Positions 16,706 through 25,905 of a DNA stretch of 64,000 nt are shown one piece after another; within the stretch, counting starts at the first letter, position 1, and the number at the start of each line of letters is the position of its first letter. The stretch is from the NCBI RefSeq assembly GCF_038003085.1, contig NZ_JBBOOM010000001.1, positions 186,001 through 250,000 on the forward strand, read 5' to 3'. Below the pieces are notes generated by a model. It was not told the origin of the DNA. It saw only the letters and a program-made list of their open reading frames with translations, and did not search any database. The DNA comes from Psychrobacillus sp. FSL K6-2836. GTDB taxonomy: Bacteria > Bacillota > Bacilli > Bacillales_A > Planococcaceae. A program made the position numbers and the translations under genes.

Positions 16706-18242
16706 GCCAAATACCCCCGTAGAAATTCTCTTCATAAATTTCCTTACCAGTTTTAGTTGGTGTTGGATTTGGAGATGCTGGTCCACATCCGTCACAACCC
16801 ATATCGTAGCCCATTGAGCCCTGTGCACGGTAAGGATCCATATATCCTTCTCGATGAGATGTAGGAACAACAAAACGATCTTCATATTTAGCTATTGCTA
16901 ATAATCTATACATTTGCTGTGTTTGATGAGCTGTTAATCCCACACGTTCCAAACGACTTTCATCAAACTCTTTACCAGAAGACATAGCACGCATATAAGA
17001 ACGCATCATTGCCATTCGTTGAAGAGCACCTTTAACTGCTGGAGCATCTCCTGCAGTTAGCATATTCGCTAAATATTGAATTGGCGTACGCATCTCTTCA
17101 ATTGCTGGGAAAATCATATCAGGATTTTTGATAGAATCCTTCCCTTCGAAATAGTTCATAATTGGACTTAAAGGTGGAACATACCATACCATTGGTAATG
17201 TTCTATATTCTGGATGCAATGGGAATGCCAACTGATATTCTATTGCTAGTTTATATACTGGTGAATTTTGTGCTCCTTCAATCCATTCTTCTGCTATTCC
17301 ATCTTTTCTCGCTTGCTCAATGACTTCTGGATCATTTGGATTTAAGAATATTCCACACTGTGCTTTGTACAAATCTTTTTCATCTGGAGTTGAAGCTACT
17401 TCCAGTACACGATCTGCATCATATAAAAGTACGCCTAAATAACGAATACGACCTGTGCATGTTTCGGAACAAACAGTCGGAAGTCCAGATTCAATACGTG
17501 GATAACAGAATGTACATTTCTCTGCTTTATTTGTTTTCCAGTTGAAATATACTTTTTTGTACGGACATCCAGTCATACAATAGCGCCATCCACGACATGC
17601 TTCTTGGTCAACTAGAACGATACCATCTTCTTCACGCTTATACATTGCTCCAGATGGACAAGATGCCACACAACTTGGATTTAAACAGTGTTCACAGAGT
17701 CTTGGTAGGTACATCATAAATGATTGTTCAAAATTGAATTTAATTTCTTCCTCAATTTTTTGGATATTCGGATCAGTTGGTCCGGTAATATGTGCTCCTG
17801 CCAAATCATCCTCCCAGTTTGGTCCCCATTCTAAATCCATATATTCTCCAGTAACTACTGATTTTGGACGAGCAACTGGTGAATGTTTCACTTCTGGTGA
17901 ATTAGTCAGTTTTTCATAGTCATAAGTCCATGGTTCATAGTAATCTTTCATCTCCGGCATGTCGGGATTATAGAAGATCTTCCCTAATGCTATTTTAGAA
18001 AGCTTGGAACCAGATTTCAGTTCCAACTTTCCATTTCGCATTTGCCATCCACCTTTGTATACTTCTTGGTCTTCCCAGCGTTTCGGATATCCAATACCTG
18101 GTTTAGTTTCTACGTTGTTAAACCACATGTATTCGGCACCCTCACGATTTGTCCAAGTACTTTTACATGTTACACTACAGGTATGGCACCCAATACATTT
18201 GTCTAAGTTCATCACCATTGCTATTTGCGCTTTAATCTTCAA
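16698..18242 (-). CDS. narH: Respiratory nitrate reductase beta subunit NarH
   Basis: Electron-transfer subunit with four Fe-S clusters. Cys groups: CIGCHTCSVTCKSTW near the N-terminus, CEHCLNPSCVASCPSGAMY, CRGWRYCMTGCPYKK (Trp in place of a Cys, as in the 3Fe-4S site of NarH) and CTFCYPRIESGLPTVCSETC. Length 514 is normal. The start is TTG with GGAGG nine bases upstream, located inside the narG 3' end (11-bp overlap), so translation is coupled to narG. Confidence 0.96.
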   Translation of the reverse strand: MKIKAQIAMVMNLDKCIGCHTCSVTCKSTWTNREGAEYMWFNNVETKPGIGYPKRWEDQEVYKGGWQMRNGKLELKSGSKLSKIALGKIFYNPDMPEMKDYYEPWTYDYEKLTNSPEVKHSPVARPKSVVTGEYMDLEWGPNWEDDLAGAHITGPTDPNIQKIEEEIKFNFEQSFMMYLPRLCEHCLNPSCVASCPSGAMYKREEDGIVLVDQEACRGWRYCMTGCPYKKVYFNWKTNKAEKCTFCYPRIESGLPTVCSETCTGRIRYLGVLLYDADRVLEVASTPDEKDLYKAQCGIFLNPNDPEVIEQARKDGIAEEWIEGAQNSPVYKLAIEYQLAFPLHPEYRTLPMVWYVPPLSPIMNYFEGKDSIKNPDMIFPAIEEMRTPIQYLANMLTAGDAPAVKGALQRMAMMRSYMRAMSSGKEFDESRLERVGLTAHQTQQMYRLLAIAKYEDRFVVPTSHREGYMDPYRAQGSMGYDMGCDGCGPASPNPTPTKTGKEIYEENFYGGIWRD

Positions 18243-21200
18243 GCCAATTTACCTCCTTCATCTTACGAACAGCTACGTACCCATCTCTTTGGTTTCCTAT
18301 TGGACCATAATAGTTAAATCCATAGCTCAATTGTGCGTAACCTCCGACCATTTGCGTTGGTTTAACATGAATTTTTGTAGGTGCATTATGACTTCCACCA
18401 CGTTCCTCTGTTATTTCAGAACCAGGAACGTTGATATGCTTATCCTGTGCATGGTACATGAACATAGTTCCTTTTGGCATACGATGACTAACAACCGCTC
18501 TAGCTGTTACTACACCATTTCGGTTATAAACTTCTAACCATGCGTTATCCTCAATGTCATGCTCCGCTGCATCATCATTATTAATCCAAACTACTGGCCC
18601 ACCTCTAAATAATGTGAGCATATGCAAATTATCCTGATAAGTACTATGGATATTCCATTTTCCATGTGGCGTTAAATAACGTAGAACTAATGCATCTTTC
18701 CCACCAACAATAGGTTTATCCTTTGTACCAAATACCATAGGTGGCAATGTTGGTTTGTAAACTGGCAACGATTCTCCGTATTGTAAAAATATCTCATGAT
18801 CTATATAAAAATGTTGACGACCGGTTAATGTTCTAAATGGAACAAGTCGTTCGATATTTGTTGTAAATGGTGAATATCTTCGGCCTAATTTGTTCGAACC
18901 ACTAAACACTGGTGTTGGAATTACTTCCCTTGGTTGAACGGTTATATTTTGGAACGTAATTTTTTCTGCTGCACGGTCTGCAGAAATATCCTTCAGCTGC
19001 ACACCTGTATCTTTTTCTGCAGATTCAAACGCTTTTTGCGAAACTTTACCATTTGTTGCTGATGATAAGTGAAGTACAGCATTTACTGCCTGTCTTGCTG
19101 AGTGAATCATTGGAAGTCCATTTTTTATCGTGTCGTCAAAGTGTGCTCCATTTATTTTTTTCATATCTTCATATTCTTCGGATACGGAGAAGCTTACACC
19201 ATGTGCTCCGATCTTTCCTTTTGCAGTTAAAGGTCCTAGAGAAATATACTTGTCATAAACTTTTGTATAATCTCTTTCCACGACTGTAAAGTTTGGCATT
19301 GTTTTACCAATGATCGGTTCAACCTCTCCTTTTTTCCAATCCTTCACTAATCCCATTGGTTGAGAAATTTCACTTTTCGAATCATGAGCTAGTGGAGATG
19401 TAACTACATCTTTATAGACTCCAGGTAAATTCACTTCTGCCATTTTTGAAAAAGTTTCGGCTAAAGAACGATATACATCCCAATCTGAACGCGATTCCCA
19501 TAATGGATCTACAGCTGGATTGAACGGATGAACAAATGGATGCATATCGGTAGATGAAATATCCGTTTTTTCATACCAAGTTGCAGCTGGTAATACAATA
19601 TCTGAATATAATGGAGTAGTTGTCATTCTAAAATCGATTGACACTAAAAGGTCTAATTTACCCTCTACATCATCTCTCCACTTGATTTCTTCTGGTTTTT
19701 CATCTTCATTTGGAGTCGCTAATAATCCATCACTTGCACCTAGTAAATGCTTCATAAAATATTCTTGGCCTTTAGCAGAACTTGAAATTAAATTTGATCG
19801 CCATACAAAAAGTGATTTCGGGAAGTTTTCTGGTGAATCTGGATCTTCGATTGCAGCTTTTACTTCACCTGAAACAACTTGATCATATGCCGTTTTAATA
19901 ATTTCTTCATTTGTTGTTTGTCCTTTAGCAGCTGCTTCTTCTGCGAAAAGTAAACTATTTTTATTGAATTGTGGATAGGATGGTAACCAACCAAGACGTG
20001 CAGCTAACACATTATAATCTGCAGGATGTTGGTACTTCAGCTCTCCGGCAAGTGGAGATTTTAGTGAATCATTGCCCATTTCTTCATATTTCCATTGATC
20101 GGTAGCGAAATAGAAGAAGGAAGTTGCATTTTGAAGACGTGGTTGTGCCTGCCAATCTTTGGCAAACGCAATTGTGCTCCAGCCTTCAATTGGACGAACT
20201 TTTTCTTGTCCAACATAATGGGCCCATCCACCTCCGTTAACACCTTGGGATGCTGTCAAAATAACTAAGTTTAAAATAGAACGATAGATTGTATCACTAT
20301 TAAACCAATGGTTAATACCAGCTCCCATAATAATCATTGATCTACCTTCTGTATCAATAGCATTTTGTGCAAATTCTCTAGCTACTTGTACGACTACTGA
20401 GGATTTAACACCAGTTACTTTTTCCTGCCAAGCAGGTGTATAGAATGATTCCGCATCATCATATCCATTTGCGTTATATTCACTTTCTCCACGATTAATA
20501 CCATACTGACTTAACATTAAATCATACACAGTAACTGCTAGACGAGTACTTCCATCTGCCAACGTCACTTGTTTAGCTGGAATATGTCTATTAAATGTTC
20601 CATTTGCAACATTATCAAAGAATGGGAAAACTATTTCTGTTTGACTTGCTTCATAGTTTTCAACACTCATAGCAGGGTCAATTTTAGTACCGTCTTCATT
20701 TTCTAATATCAAATTCCAGTTTTTATCTTCTTCCCAGCGTTGACCCATTGTTCCATTTGGAACGATTATTTTAGCTGTAATTTCATCAATAATTACTGGT
20801 TTCCACTCAGAATTCTCCGTAGTATCTCCAAAATCACTTGCACGTAAGAAGCGTCCAGCTTTGTGGATTCCTTCGTGTTCATCCAGTAAGATTAAAAATG
20901 GCATATCTGTATATTGTTTTGCATAGTTAATGAACATTTCTTCTTTTCGTTGAACATAAAACTCATCTAAAATAACATGTGTCATTGCCTGAGCAACAGC
21001 TGCATCCGTTCCAGGATGTGGAGCCAGCCAGTTATCTGCAAATTTCACATTTTCCGCATGGTCAGGAGCAACCGAAACAACTTTCGTTCCTTTATAACGA
21101 ACTTCTGTCATGAAATGGGCATCCGGTGTACGAGTTAGCGGTACATTTGAACCCCACATTATTAAATAACCTGAATTATACCAATCAGATGATTCCGGTA

Positions 21201-21906
21201 CATCCGTTTGCTCCCCCCAAATTTGCGGAGAAGCAGGTGGTAAATCAGCATACCAATCATAGAAACTTAGCATTTCCCCGCCAAGTAAGCTGATGAATCT
21301 CGAACCGGCGGCATAGCTAATCATTGACATTGCCGGGATCGGTGTAAATCCAGCTATTCTATCCGGACCATACGTACGAATTGTATAAATTAGCTGTGCA
21401 CATATCAATTCCATTGCATCCTGCCAGGAAACTCGAACATGTCCACCTTTACCTCTAGCACGTTTGTACGTAAATGATTTTTCTGGATCTTCTACGATAC
21501 TTGCCCATGCATCCACTGGATTTTGATGTTCATGTAAAGCTGATTTCCATAGTCTCCATAGTCTTCCTCGCATATAAGGATACTTCACTCTTAAAGGGCT
21601 ATATTCATACCATGAAAATGACGCTCCACGAGGGCATCCCCTTGGTTCAAATTCCGGCATATCTGGGCCGCAGGATGGGTAATCAATTTGCTGATTTTCC
21701 CATGTTATAATTCCATTTTTCACAAATACTTTCCAACTACATGATCCAGTACAGTTAACTCCGTGTGTTGTACGAACTACTTTGTCATGAGACCAACGTT
21801 CACGGTACATATTTTCCCAGTCTCGGTTTTTTTGCTCAAGAATCGACCAGCTTCCTGAATATTTTTCTGTAGGCTTAAAATACTTCAATCCAAATTTACG
21901 TTTCAT
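18232..21906 (-). CDS. narG: Respiratory nitrate reductase alpha subunit NarG
   Basis: Catalytic subunit of 1224 residues that carries bis-MGD and the FS0 [4Fe-4S] cluster. The N-terminal cluster motif reads HGVNCTGSC followed by CGPDMPEFEPRGCPRG, with the His ligand typical of NarG. The Asp in ESSDWYNSGYLIMWGSN is the expected molybdenum ligand, followed by PDAHFMTEVRYKGTK. It faces the cytoplasm with NarHI. First gene of narGHJI. AAGGGTG precedes the ATG. An Fnr-like half-conserved site and two NreC-like palindromes lie 86-138 bp upstream. Confidence 0.97.
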   Translation of the reverse strand: MKRKFGLKYFKPTEKYSGSWSILEQKNRDWENMYRERWSHDKVVRTTHGVNCTGSCSWKVFVKNGIITWENQQIDYPSCGPDMPEFEPRGCPRGASFSWYEYSPLRVKYPYMRGRLWRLWKSALHEHQNPVDAWASIVEDPEKSFTYKRARGKGGHVRVSWQDAMELICAQLIYTIRTYGPDRIAGFTPIPAMSMISYAAGSRFISLLGGEMLSFYDWYADLPPASPQIWGEQTDVPESSDWYNSGYLIMWGSNVPLTRTPDAHFMTEVRYKGTKVVSVAPDHAENVKFADNWLAPHPGTDAAVAQAMTHVILDEFYVQRKEEMFINYAKQYTDMPFLILLDEHEGIHKAGRFLRASDFGDTTENSEWKPVIIDEITAKIIVPNGTMGQRWEEDKNWNLILENEDGTKIDPAMSVENYEASQTEIVFPFFDNVANGTFNRHIPAKQVTLADGSTRLAVTVYDLMLSQYGINRGESEYNANGYDDAESFYTPAWQEKVTGVKSSVVVQVAREFAQNAIDTEGRSMIIMGAGINHWFNSDTIYRSILNLVILTASQGVNGGGWAHYVGQEKVRPIEGWSTIAFAKDWQAQPRLQNATSFFYFATDQWKYEEMGNDSLKSPLAGELKYQHPADYNVLAARLGWLPSYPQFNKNSLLFAEEAAAKGQTTNEEIIKTAYDQVVSGEVKAAIEDPDSPENFPKSLFVWRSNLISSSAKGQEYFMKHLLGASDGLLATPNEDEKPEEIKWRDDVEGKLDLLVSIDFRMTTTPLYSDIVLPAATWYEKTDISSTDMHPFVHPFNPAVDPLWESRSDWDVYRSLAETFSKMAEVNLPGVYKDVVTSPLAHDSKSEISQPMGLVKDWKKGEVEPIIGKTMPNFTVVERDYTKVYDKYISLGPLTAKGKIGAHGVSFSVSEEYEDMKKINGAHFDDTIKNGLPMIHSARQAVNAVLHLSSATNGKVSQKAFESAEKDTGVQLKDISADRAAEKITFQNITVQPREVIPTPVFSGSNKLGRRYSPFTTNIERLVPFRTLTGRQHFYIDHEIFLQYGESLPVYKPTLPPMVFGTKDKPIVGGKDALVLRYLTPHGKWNIHSTYQDNLHMLTLFRGGPVVWINNDDAAEHDIEDNAWLEVYNRNGVVTARAVVSHRMPKGTMFMYHAQDKHINVPGSEITEERGGSHNAPTKIHVKPTQMVGGYAQLSYGFNYYGPIGNQRDGYVAVRKMKEVNWLED

Positions 21907-21991
21907 TAGTATCGATCACCCTTCCTATTCGAATGACTAGCATGACGGGAATCAATTACTTGTTCATTCTTATACTATTATTATGAAAGAC

Positions 21992-22007
21992 TGTGACATT
22001 AATCGAC
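21992..22007 (-). promoter_or_regulatory. Possible degenerate Fnr site upstream of narG
   Basis: TGTGACATTAATCGAC keeps a perfect TGTGA half and a poor TCACA half (TCGAC). It lies about 90 bp before narG, close to a possible -10 sequence (TATAAG near 21970 on the minus strand). Weak evidence. Confidence 0.35.
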
Positions 22008-22009
22008 AT

Positions 22010-22023
22010 TAGGGAAAGTCCTA
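22010..22023 (-). promoter_or_regulatory. NreC-type operator 1 upstream of narG
   Basis: TAGGGAAAGTCCTA matches TAGGG-N4-CCCTA with one mismatch. It is 21 bp from the second site, about two helical turns. Confidence 0.65.
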
Positions 22024-22030
22024 ATCACTA

Positions 22031-22044
22031 CTGGGATTTCCCTA
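22031..22044 (-). promoter_or_regulatory. NreC-type operator 2 upstream of narG
   Basis: CTGGGATTTCCCTA has the GGG-N4-CCC core. Together with 22010-22023 it mirrors the paired arrangement upstream of narK. Confidence 0.65.
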
Positions 22045-22195
22045 GAGAACTAAATTTTAAGGGGTTAATAGAGAAAACGAGAGCTTAGTTATGGTCTATT
22101 TCTGAAAACTAATGGGCTTTCAATCTAGTTTTTATCCCATATGGTTATGAGCAATATTCATAAACATATGGGCTATCAAGCAGTATTTTTCTTTC

Positions 22196-22227
22196 AAAAA
22201 AAGACTTAAGCAAATTTGCTTAAGTCT
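22196..22227 (-). terminator. Terminator of modAB
   Basis: A perfect 26-base palindrome (22202-22227, arms AGACTTAAGCAAA) follows the modB stop, with a T-run on the minus-strand exit side. The region between it and narG (22045-22195) holds degenerate ATGGGCTAT-like words and no gene. Confidence 0.85.
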
Positions 22228-22232
22228 AAAAT

Positions 22233-22916
22233 TCAAATATTCTCTTTTCGCTGAATAATCATCAACATGATAAATGAAATAAATATAATAGAAATAACCC
22301 AGAGCCAAGCAAGTTCCATATTCCCTGAATCGATTGCAGTATAAATTGCTGTTGGAAGGGTTTGTGTTTGACCAGGGATATTCCCTGCGAACATTAATGT
22401 GGCTCCAAATTCACCGAGCGCCCGCGCAAAACTTAAAATAGCACCAGATATAATCGATTTAGAAGCAAGTGGGATCGATAAATAATACAAAATATTCCAT
22501 TCACCTGCCCCATCCACTCTCGCGGCTTCTTCTATTGTTGTATCGATTGCTTGAAATCCTGACTTCGCCGATTGATACATTAAGGGAAAAGCTACTACAA
22601 CTGAAGCAATGACTGCCGCCCACCATGTAAAGATTACTGGTTGGTTAAACAACCATTCGATCCCTTGTCCAAAAATACTATTTCGACCAAATATGACAAT
22701 TAACAAAAATCCGACAACAGTAGGGGAAAGCACCATTGGTAGCAATAGCACCGTTTCCAAAATCGATTTACCCTTGAACGAATTTCTTGCTAAAAGCCTG
22801 CCTATTAATATTCCTGAAATAATTACGATAACGCTGGCGATAATCGTAATTTTCAAGGATAACCAAATAGGATTAAAAAAGTCTGTTATTGAAATATTAG
22901 TTAATAATAAATCCAT
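22233..22916 (-). CDS. modB: Molybdate ABC transporter permease ModB
   Basis: Inner-membrane permease of 227 residues with about five hydrophobic segments and the EAA loop for ATPase contact (EEAARVDGAGEWNIL). LPMVLSPTVVGFLL and RALGEFGATLMFAGNIPG are characteristic of ModB/CysT permeases. It overlaps modA by 20 bp. No modC ATPase gene follows; the next element is a terminator. An ATPase encoded elsewhere must serve it. It supplies molybdate for the Moco enzymes encoded alongside. Confidence 0.93.
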   Translation of the reverse strand: MDLLLTNISITDFFNPIWLSLKITIIASVIVIISGILIGRLLARNSFKGKSILETVLLLPMVLSPTVVGFLLIVIFGRNSIFGQGIEWLFNQPVIFTWWAAVIASVVVAFPLMYQSAKSGFQAIDTTIEEAARVDGAGEWNILYYLSIPLASKSIISGAILSFARALGEFGATLMFAGNIPGQTQTLPTAIYTAIDSGNMELAWLWVISIIFISFIMLMIIQRKENI

Positions 22917-23676
22917 AATCTTCCAAAACCTTTAACCCTTTCTCACTCTGAAGATAATCATAAAAATCTTTTGCTTCTTCATAGTGTTTGGTGTCTTTAA
23001 TGATTCCAAGCGGGTATATAATCGAGGAATGTATTTGCTCCTCCACTGAAGTAATAATCTTTACCTTTTCAGAGGAAATTACATCTGTTTGATAGACGAT
23101 TCCAGCTGCTACATTCCCTGTCTCCACGTATGATAGTACTTGTCTAACATCTTTAGCAAACACTACTTTATGTTCTATATCATTCCATATTCCCAAATTT
23201 TGCAAAGTCTCTTTTGCATATTTCCCTGCAGGTACTGTTTCGGGGATTCCAATTGAAATTTTCTTCACTTCTTGTCTGTCGAGGTCTTGAAAGGTACTAA
23301 TATAAGTTTCTGTACTATTCGGAACGATCAATACTAACTCATTTCCTAACAAATCAGTAACATTTTTTTCATCTATTAATCCCTCTTCCACTAACAAATG
23401 AAGCTTATCCTCAGCCGCAGAGAAAAAAAGATCTGCTGGAGCCCCCTGTGAAATTTGTTGTTGTAAAGAACCAGAACCTCCAAAGTTAAATCGTAGTTTA
23501 ATATGCGGGTTTTCTTTTTCATATGTATGCTGTATATCCACCATCGCTTCCTTTAGGCTAGAAGCGGTAGAAATTACTAATTCAGTTTTTGAATCTTCTC
23601 CATTTGTATTAGAGCAGGCTACAAGAACTGAAATGATTAATAAGCACATGATGATTATTTTACTAAATTTGTTCAT
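22897..23676 (-). CDS. modA: Molybdate-binding lipoprotein ModA
   Basis: Extracellular substrate-binding lipoprotein. Signal peptide with lipobox LVAC (mature Cys near residue 21), then ISTASSLKEAMVDI (the oxyanion-binding AASSL-type motif), FNFGGSGSLQQQISQGAPADLF, and GNVAAGIVYQTD. All fit ModA. Length 259. GGGAGG precedes the ATG. First gene of a two-gene modAB operon. Confidence 0.93.
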   Translation of the reverse strand: MNKFSKIIIMCLLIISVLVACSNTNGEDSKTELVISTASSLKEAMVDIQHTYEKENPHIKLRFNFGGSGSLQQQISQGAPADLFFSAAEDKLHLLVEEGLIDEKNVTDLLGNELVLIVPNSTETYISTFQDLDRQEVKKISIGIPETVPAGKYAKETLQNLGIWNDIEHKVVFAKDVRQVLSYVETGNVAAGIVYQTDVISSEKVKIITSVEEQIHSSIIYPLGIIKDTKHYEEAKDFYDYLQSEKGLKVLEDYGFIIN

Positions 23677-23738
23677 AATATCCTCCCAACTTACCTACTT
23701 ATCTATCATTATAGCTTCTAAACATCTAAATAAAAATA

Positions 23739-23778
23739 GTCGCTATGTTTGTCAAAGTAATTTCGACTAAATAGCGAC
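23739..23778 (-). terminator. Likely terminator of ric
   Basis: GTCGCTAT (23739-23746) pairs with ATAGCGAC (23771-23778); the minus-strand exit side reads ACTATTTTTATTT. It lies 8 bp after the ric stop. Confidence 0.6.
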
Positions 23779-23785
23779 CTTTCTA

Positions 23786-24484
23786 TTAGATTGCTTTCCT
23801 TACATTTTCAAATAATATATTATTCTCTAGATGAATATGTTCAAACGTGTCTTTTTCAAGTTGTTCTAGTCGTTTATATACCAATCTAAATGTACCGCAA
23901 GCACTTTCTGGAGGTGTAAAATTATCTGTAATTTCTCGCAGTTCTTTCAGTAGATTACCTGCATTTTCATGTTCCTCTTCTAATTCTAGTACATGTGGTT
24001 TTAGATGTTTGGCATGTTCTTCTGTTGGGTTTGCTATAAATTGATTTATTAATGGAAATACAACATTATCCTCGTCATCCGTATGATCGATTAATTCTCG
24101 TTTTAAAACGGTGAAAATCTCTTTAACTCTGATTAGATAAGGATGATTTTCTCCATGAACTTTTGATACTTTAGTTATATACGGTGTTAAAGCAGGTAAT
24201 TCTTCACATAAATAAGCATGATGCTTTGTTTGTATATGCTCGATCAACTCTTTCTCATCTAAAGAAGTTGGTAATAATTGCTGATATTCTGTTTGTTTCG
24301 ATTGGATAACTTTCACTTTTTCCAGAACCACATTTGGATCTAACTGTTGATCTATCGCCGCAGTTCTAAGAGGTACTTTCCCTCCGCAACAAAAATCTAT
24401 TCGAAGCTTTCTAAACAAATCACCGGTTTGTGGTACTTCTTTTACAATTTCTGAAACATTTGTTTCTATGGATAACTGAGTCAT
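23786..24484 (-). CDS. ric: Iron-sulfur cluster repair di-iron protein Ric (ScdA/YtfE)
   Basis: Repairs Fe-S centres damaged by NO or oxidants. The N-terminal ScdA domain has the FRKLRIDFCCGGKVPL motif, and the hemerythrin-like part carries ligands in QTKHHAYL, HGENHPYLIRV, HTDDEDNVVFP, EEEHENAGNLL and EHIHLENNILF. Length 232 is standard. The ATG has AAGGGA upstream. An NreC-type palindrome lies 65 bp before the start, matching production of nitrosative stress during nitrate respiration. Confidence 0.95.
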   Translation of the reverse strand: MTQLSIETNVSEIVKEVPQTGDLFRKLRIDFCCGGKVPLRTAAIDQQLDPNVVLEKVKVIQSKQTEYQQLLPTSLDEKELIEHIQTKHHAYLCEELPALTPYITKVSKVHGENHPYLIRVKEIFTVLKRELIDHTDDEDNVVFPLINQFIANPTEEHAKHLKPHVLELEEEHENAGNLLKELREITDNFTPPESACGTFRLVYKRLEQLEKDTFEHIHLENNILFENVRKAI

Positions 24485-24548
24485 GTTACTTCATTCCCTT
24501 CTTAGTTGGCTACAAGGTAATTGTAAATTGTTAAAGAAAAATAAGTAT

Positions 24549-24562
24549 TAGGGAGTTCCCTC
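24549..24562 (-). promoter_or_regulatory. NreC-type operator upstream of ric
   Basis: TAGGGAGTTCCCTC matches TAGGG-N4-CCCTA with one mismatch. It lies in the divergent gap between ric and ypsA. Confidence 0.6.
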
Positions 24563-24642
24563 TTCCTACAAAAAATTTCTCTATCGTTTGAGATATGATT
24601 TTATAAGGGCAAATAACATGCTATGATAAGTAGGGTGATATA

Positions 24643-25209
24643 ATGATTAAAAGACTCTTAATAACAGGTTATAAGGCGCATGAATTAGGAATATTTAATG
24701 AATCCCATGAAGGAATTCCTATCATCAAAAAAGCAATAGAAACTCAACTACGTGTTTTATTGGATGAAGGATTAGAGTGGGTAATATTAGGCGGCGGGCA
24801 AGGTGTAGAAACTTGGACTGCCGAACTAATTTTAGAGCTTAAGGATGAGTATCCACATGTGAAGTATGCCATTATTACTCCATTTTTAGAGCAAGAAAAA
24901 AATTGGAATGAGCAAAAGAAAGAAAAGTATGAGCGACTATTAATGCAAGCTGATTACCATACAAGTGTCACTAAAAAGCCGTATGAAGCACCCTGGCAGT
25001 TTATAGAGAGAAATAAATTCGTTGTTCGTAATTCGGATGGAATGTTAATCGTATACGACGAGGAAAATGAAGGCTCACCGAAGTTCATCAAAAAATTAGC
25101 CGAGCAATATGCCGAAAAAAATGATTATCGATTAATCGTCATTAATGCATATGACCTCCAAGTAGTGGCAGAAGAAATAGCTGAAGAAGGAAGGAATCAA
25201 TTTCTATGA
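24643..25209 (+). CDS. ypsA: YpsA family protein (DUF1273, SLOG-like)
   Basis: A 188-residue cytosolic protein with a Rossmann-like nucleotide-binding look: LLITGYKAHELGIF, VILGGGQGVETWTAEL (glycine-rich loop) and SDGMLIVYDEENEGSPKF. The family is linked to cell division and DprA/LOG-like ligand binding in Bacillus and Staphylococcus. AGGGTGATATA precedes the ATG. It overlaps the next gene by 4 bp, so the two are co-translated. Confidence 0.9.
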   Translation: MIKRLLITGYKAHELGIFNESHEGIPIIKKAIETQLRVLLDEGLEWVILGGGQGVETWTAELILELKDEYPHVKYAIITPFLEQEKNWNEQKKEKYERLLMQADYHTSVTKKPYEAPWQFIERNKFVVRNSDGMLIVYDEENEGSPKFIKKLAEQYAEKNDYRLIVINAYDLQVVAEEIAEEGRNQFL

Positions 25210-25778
25210 TTACAAACAAACTCTCAAAAAAAATCGAAGAAGCAACAAACAATGAAATAGCGTTAACTATGGAGGAAAAAGATTTTGCAGAAAGAAATCA
25301 ATTACTACCTGAAGGATTAAATGTTATGGAACAAAACTTATTTAGCGATGCAATTATCGAAAGATACATCAAAGAAACGGATGAGTTAATATCTAAAGAA
25401 TCTACAGTTTTTTTACAAACACCTGTTTCCTATTTTAAAGACAATATTCAAGAATATGTTTTTTTAGAAACTAAGGTTTTGGACGTTGTTAGCGTTGATG
25501 CAATTGCAGTTGAATACGATGAAGTATTTGAAGTTTACACTGCAATGTTCGGTCTATTTATCCAAAAAAAATATTCATCAGAAATTAGAGCGTTTTTAGA
25601 TGACCACTACAACTCAGAGAAAATGCAATATAGTATGATGTTTGCTGGTAATGAAGGTTTATGGGAAATTAATTTACCTATAAATTATTTAAAAGGTTTC
25701 GATGATTCCTTTACTATTGAAGAAGTTTATCAATTATTATACTCATTAATCTTTAAATTAGTTTCGACTATTAAATAA
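25206..25778 (+). CDS. Conserved hypothetical protein, partner of ypsA
   Basis: A 190-residue acidic protein not recognised by me. No signal peptide or membrane segment is visible. The N-terminus is charged and helical; the C-terminal half alternates hydrophobic and acidic residues (FVFLETKVLDVVSVDAIAVE-type pattern). The start overlaps the ypsA stop, and AAGGAAGG lies upstream. In Bacillus subtilis the gene after ypsA is gpsB; this protein does not resemble GpsB, being longer and lacking its coiled-coil pattern. Confidence 0.65.
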   Translation: MITNKLSKKIEEATNNEIALTMEEKDFAERNQLLPEGLNVMEQNLFSDAIIERYIKETDELISKESTVFLQTPVSYFKDNIQEYVFLETKVLDVVSVDAIAVEYDEVFEVYTAMFGLFIQKKYSSEIRAFLDDHYNSEKMQYSMMFAGNEGLWEINLPINYLKGFDDSFTIEEVYQLLYSLIFKLVSTIK

Positions 25779-25783
25779 ACGAC

Positions 25784-25826
25784 AAACAATCCCAATATAA
25801 ATAAGTTGGGATTGTTTTTATTTTTA
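25784..25826 (+). terminator. Terminator after the ypsA operon
   Basis: AAACAATCCCAA/TTGGGATTGTTT perfect 12-bp stem followed by TTTATTTTTAT. Confidence 0.9.
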
Positions 25827-25905
25827 TAGCTTGCATATTTTATATTCTTTTGCTCAAACTACAAAGGATGTTTCATCACATTTTCTACAAGGAGGAAAAA
25901 TTGGA

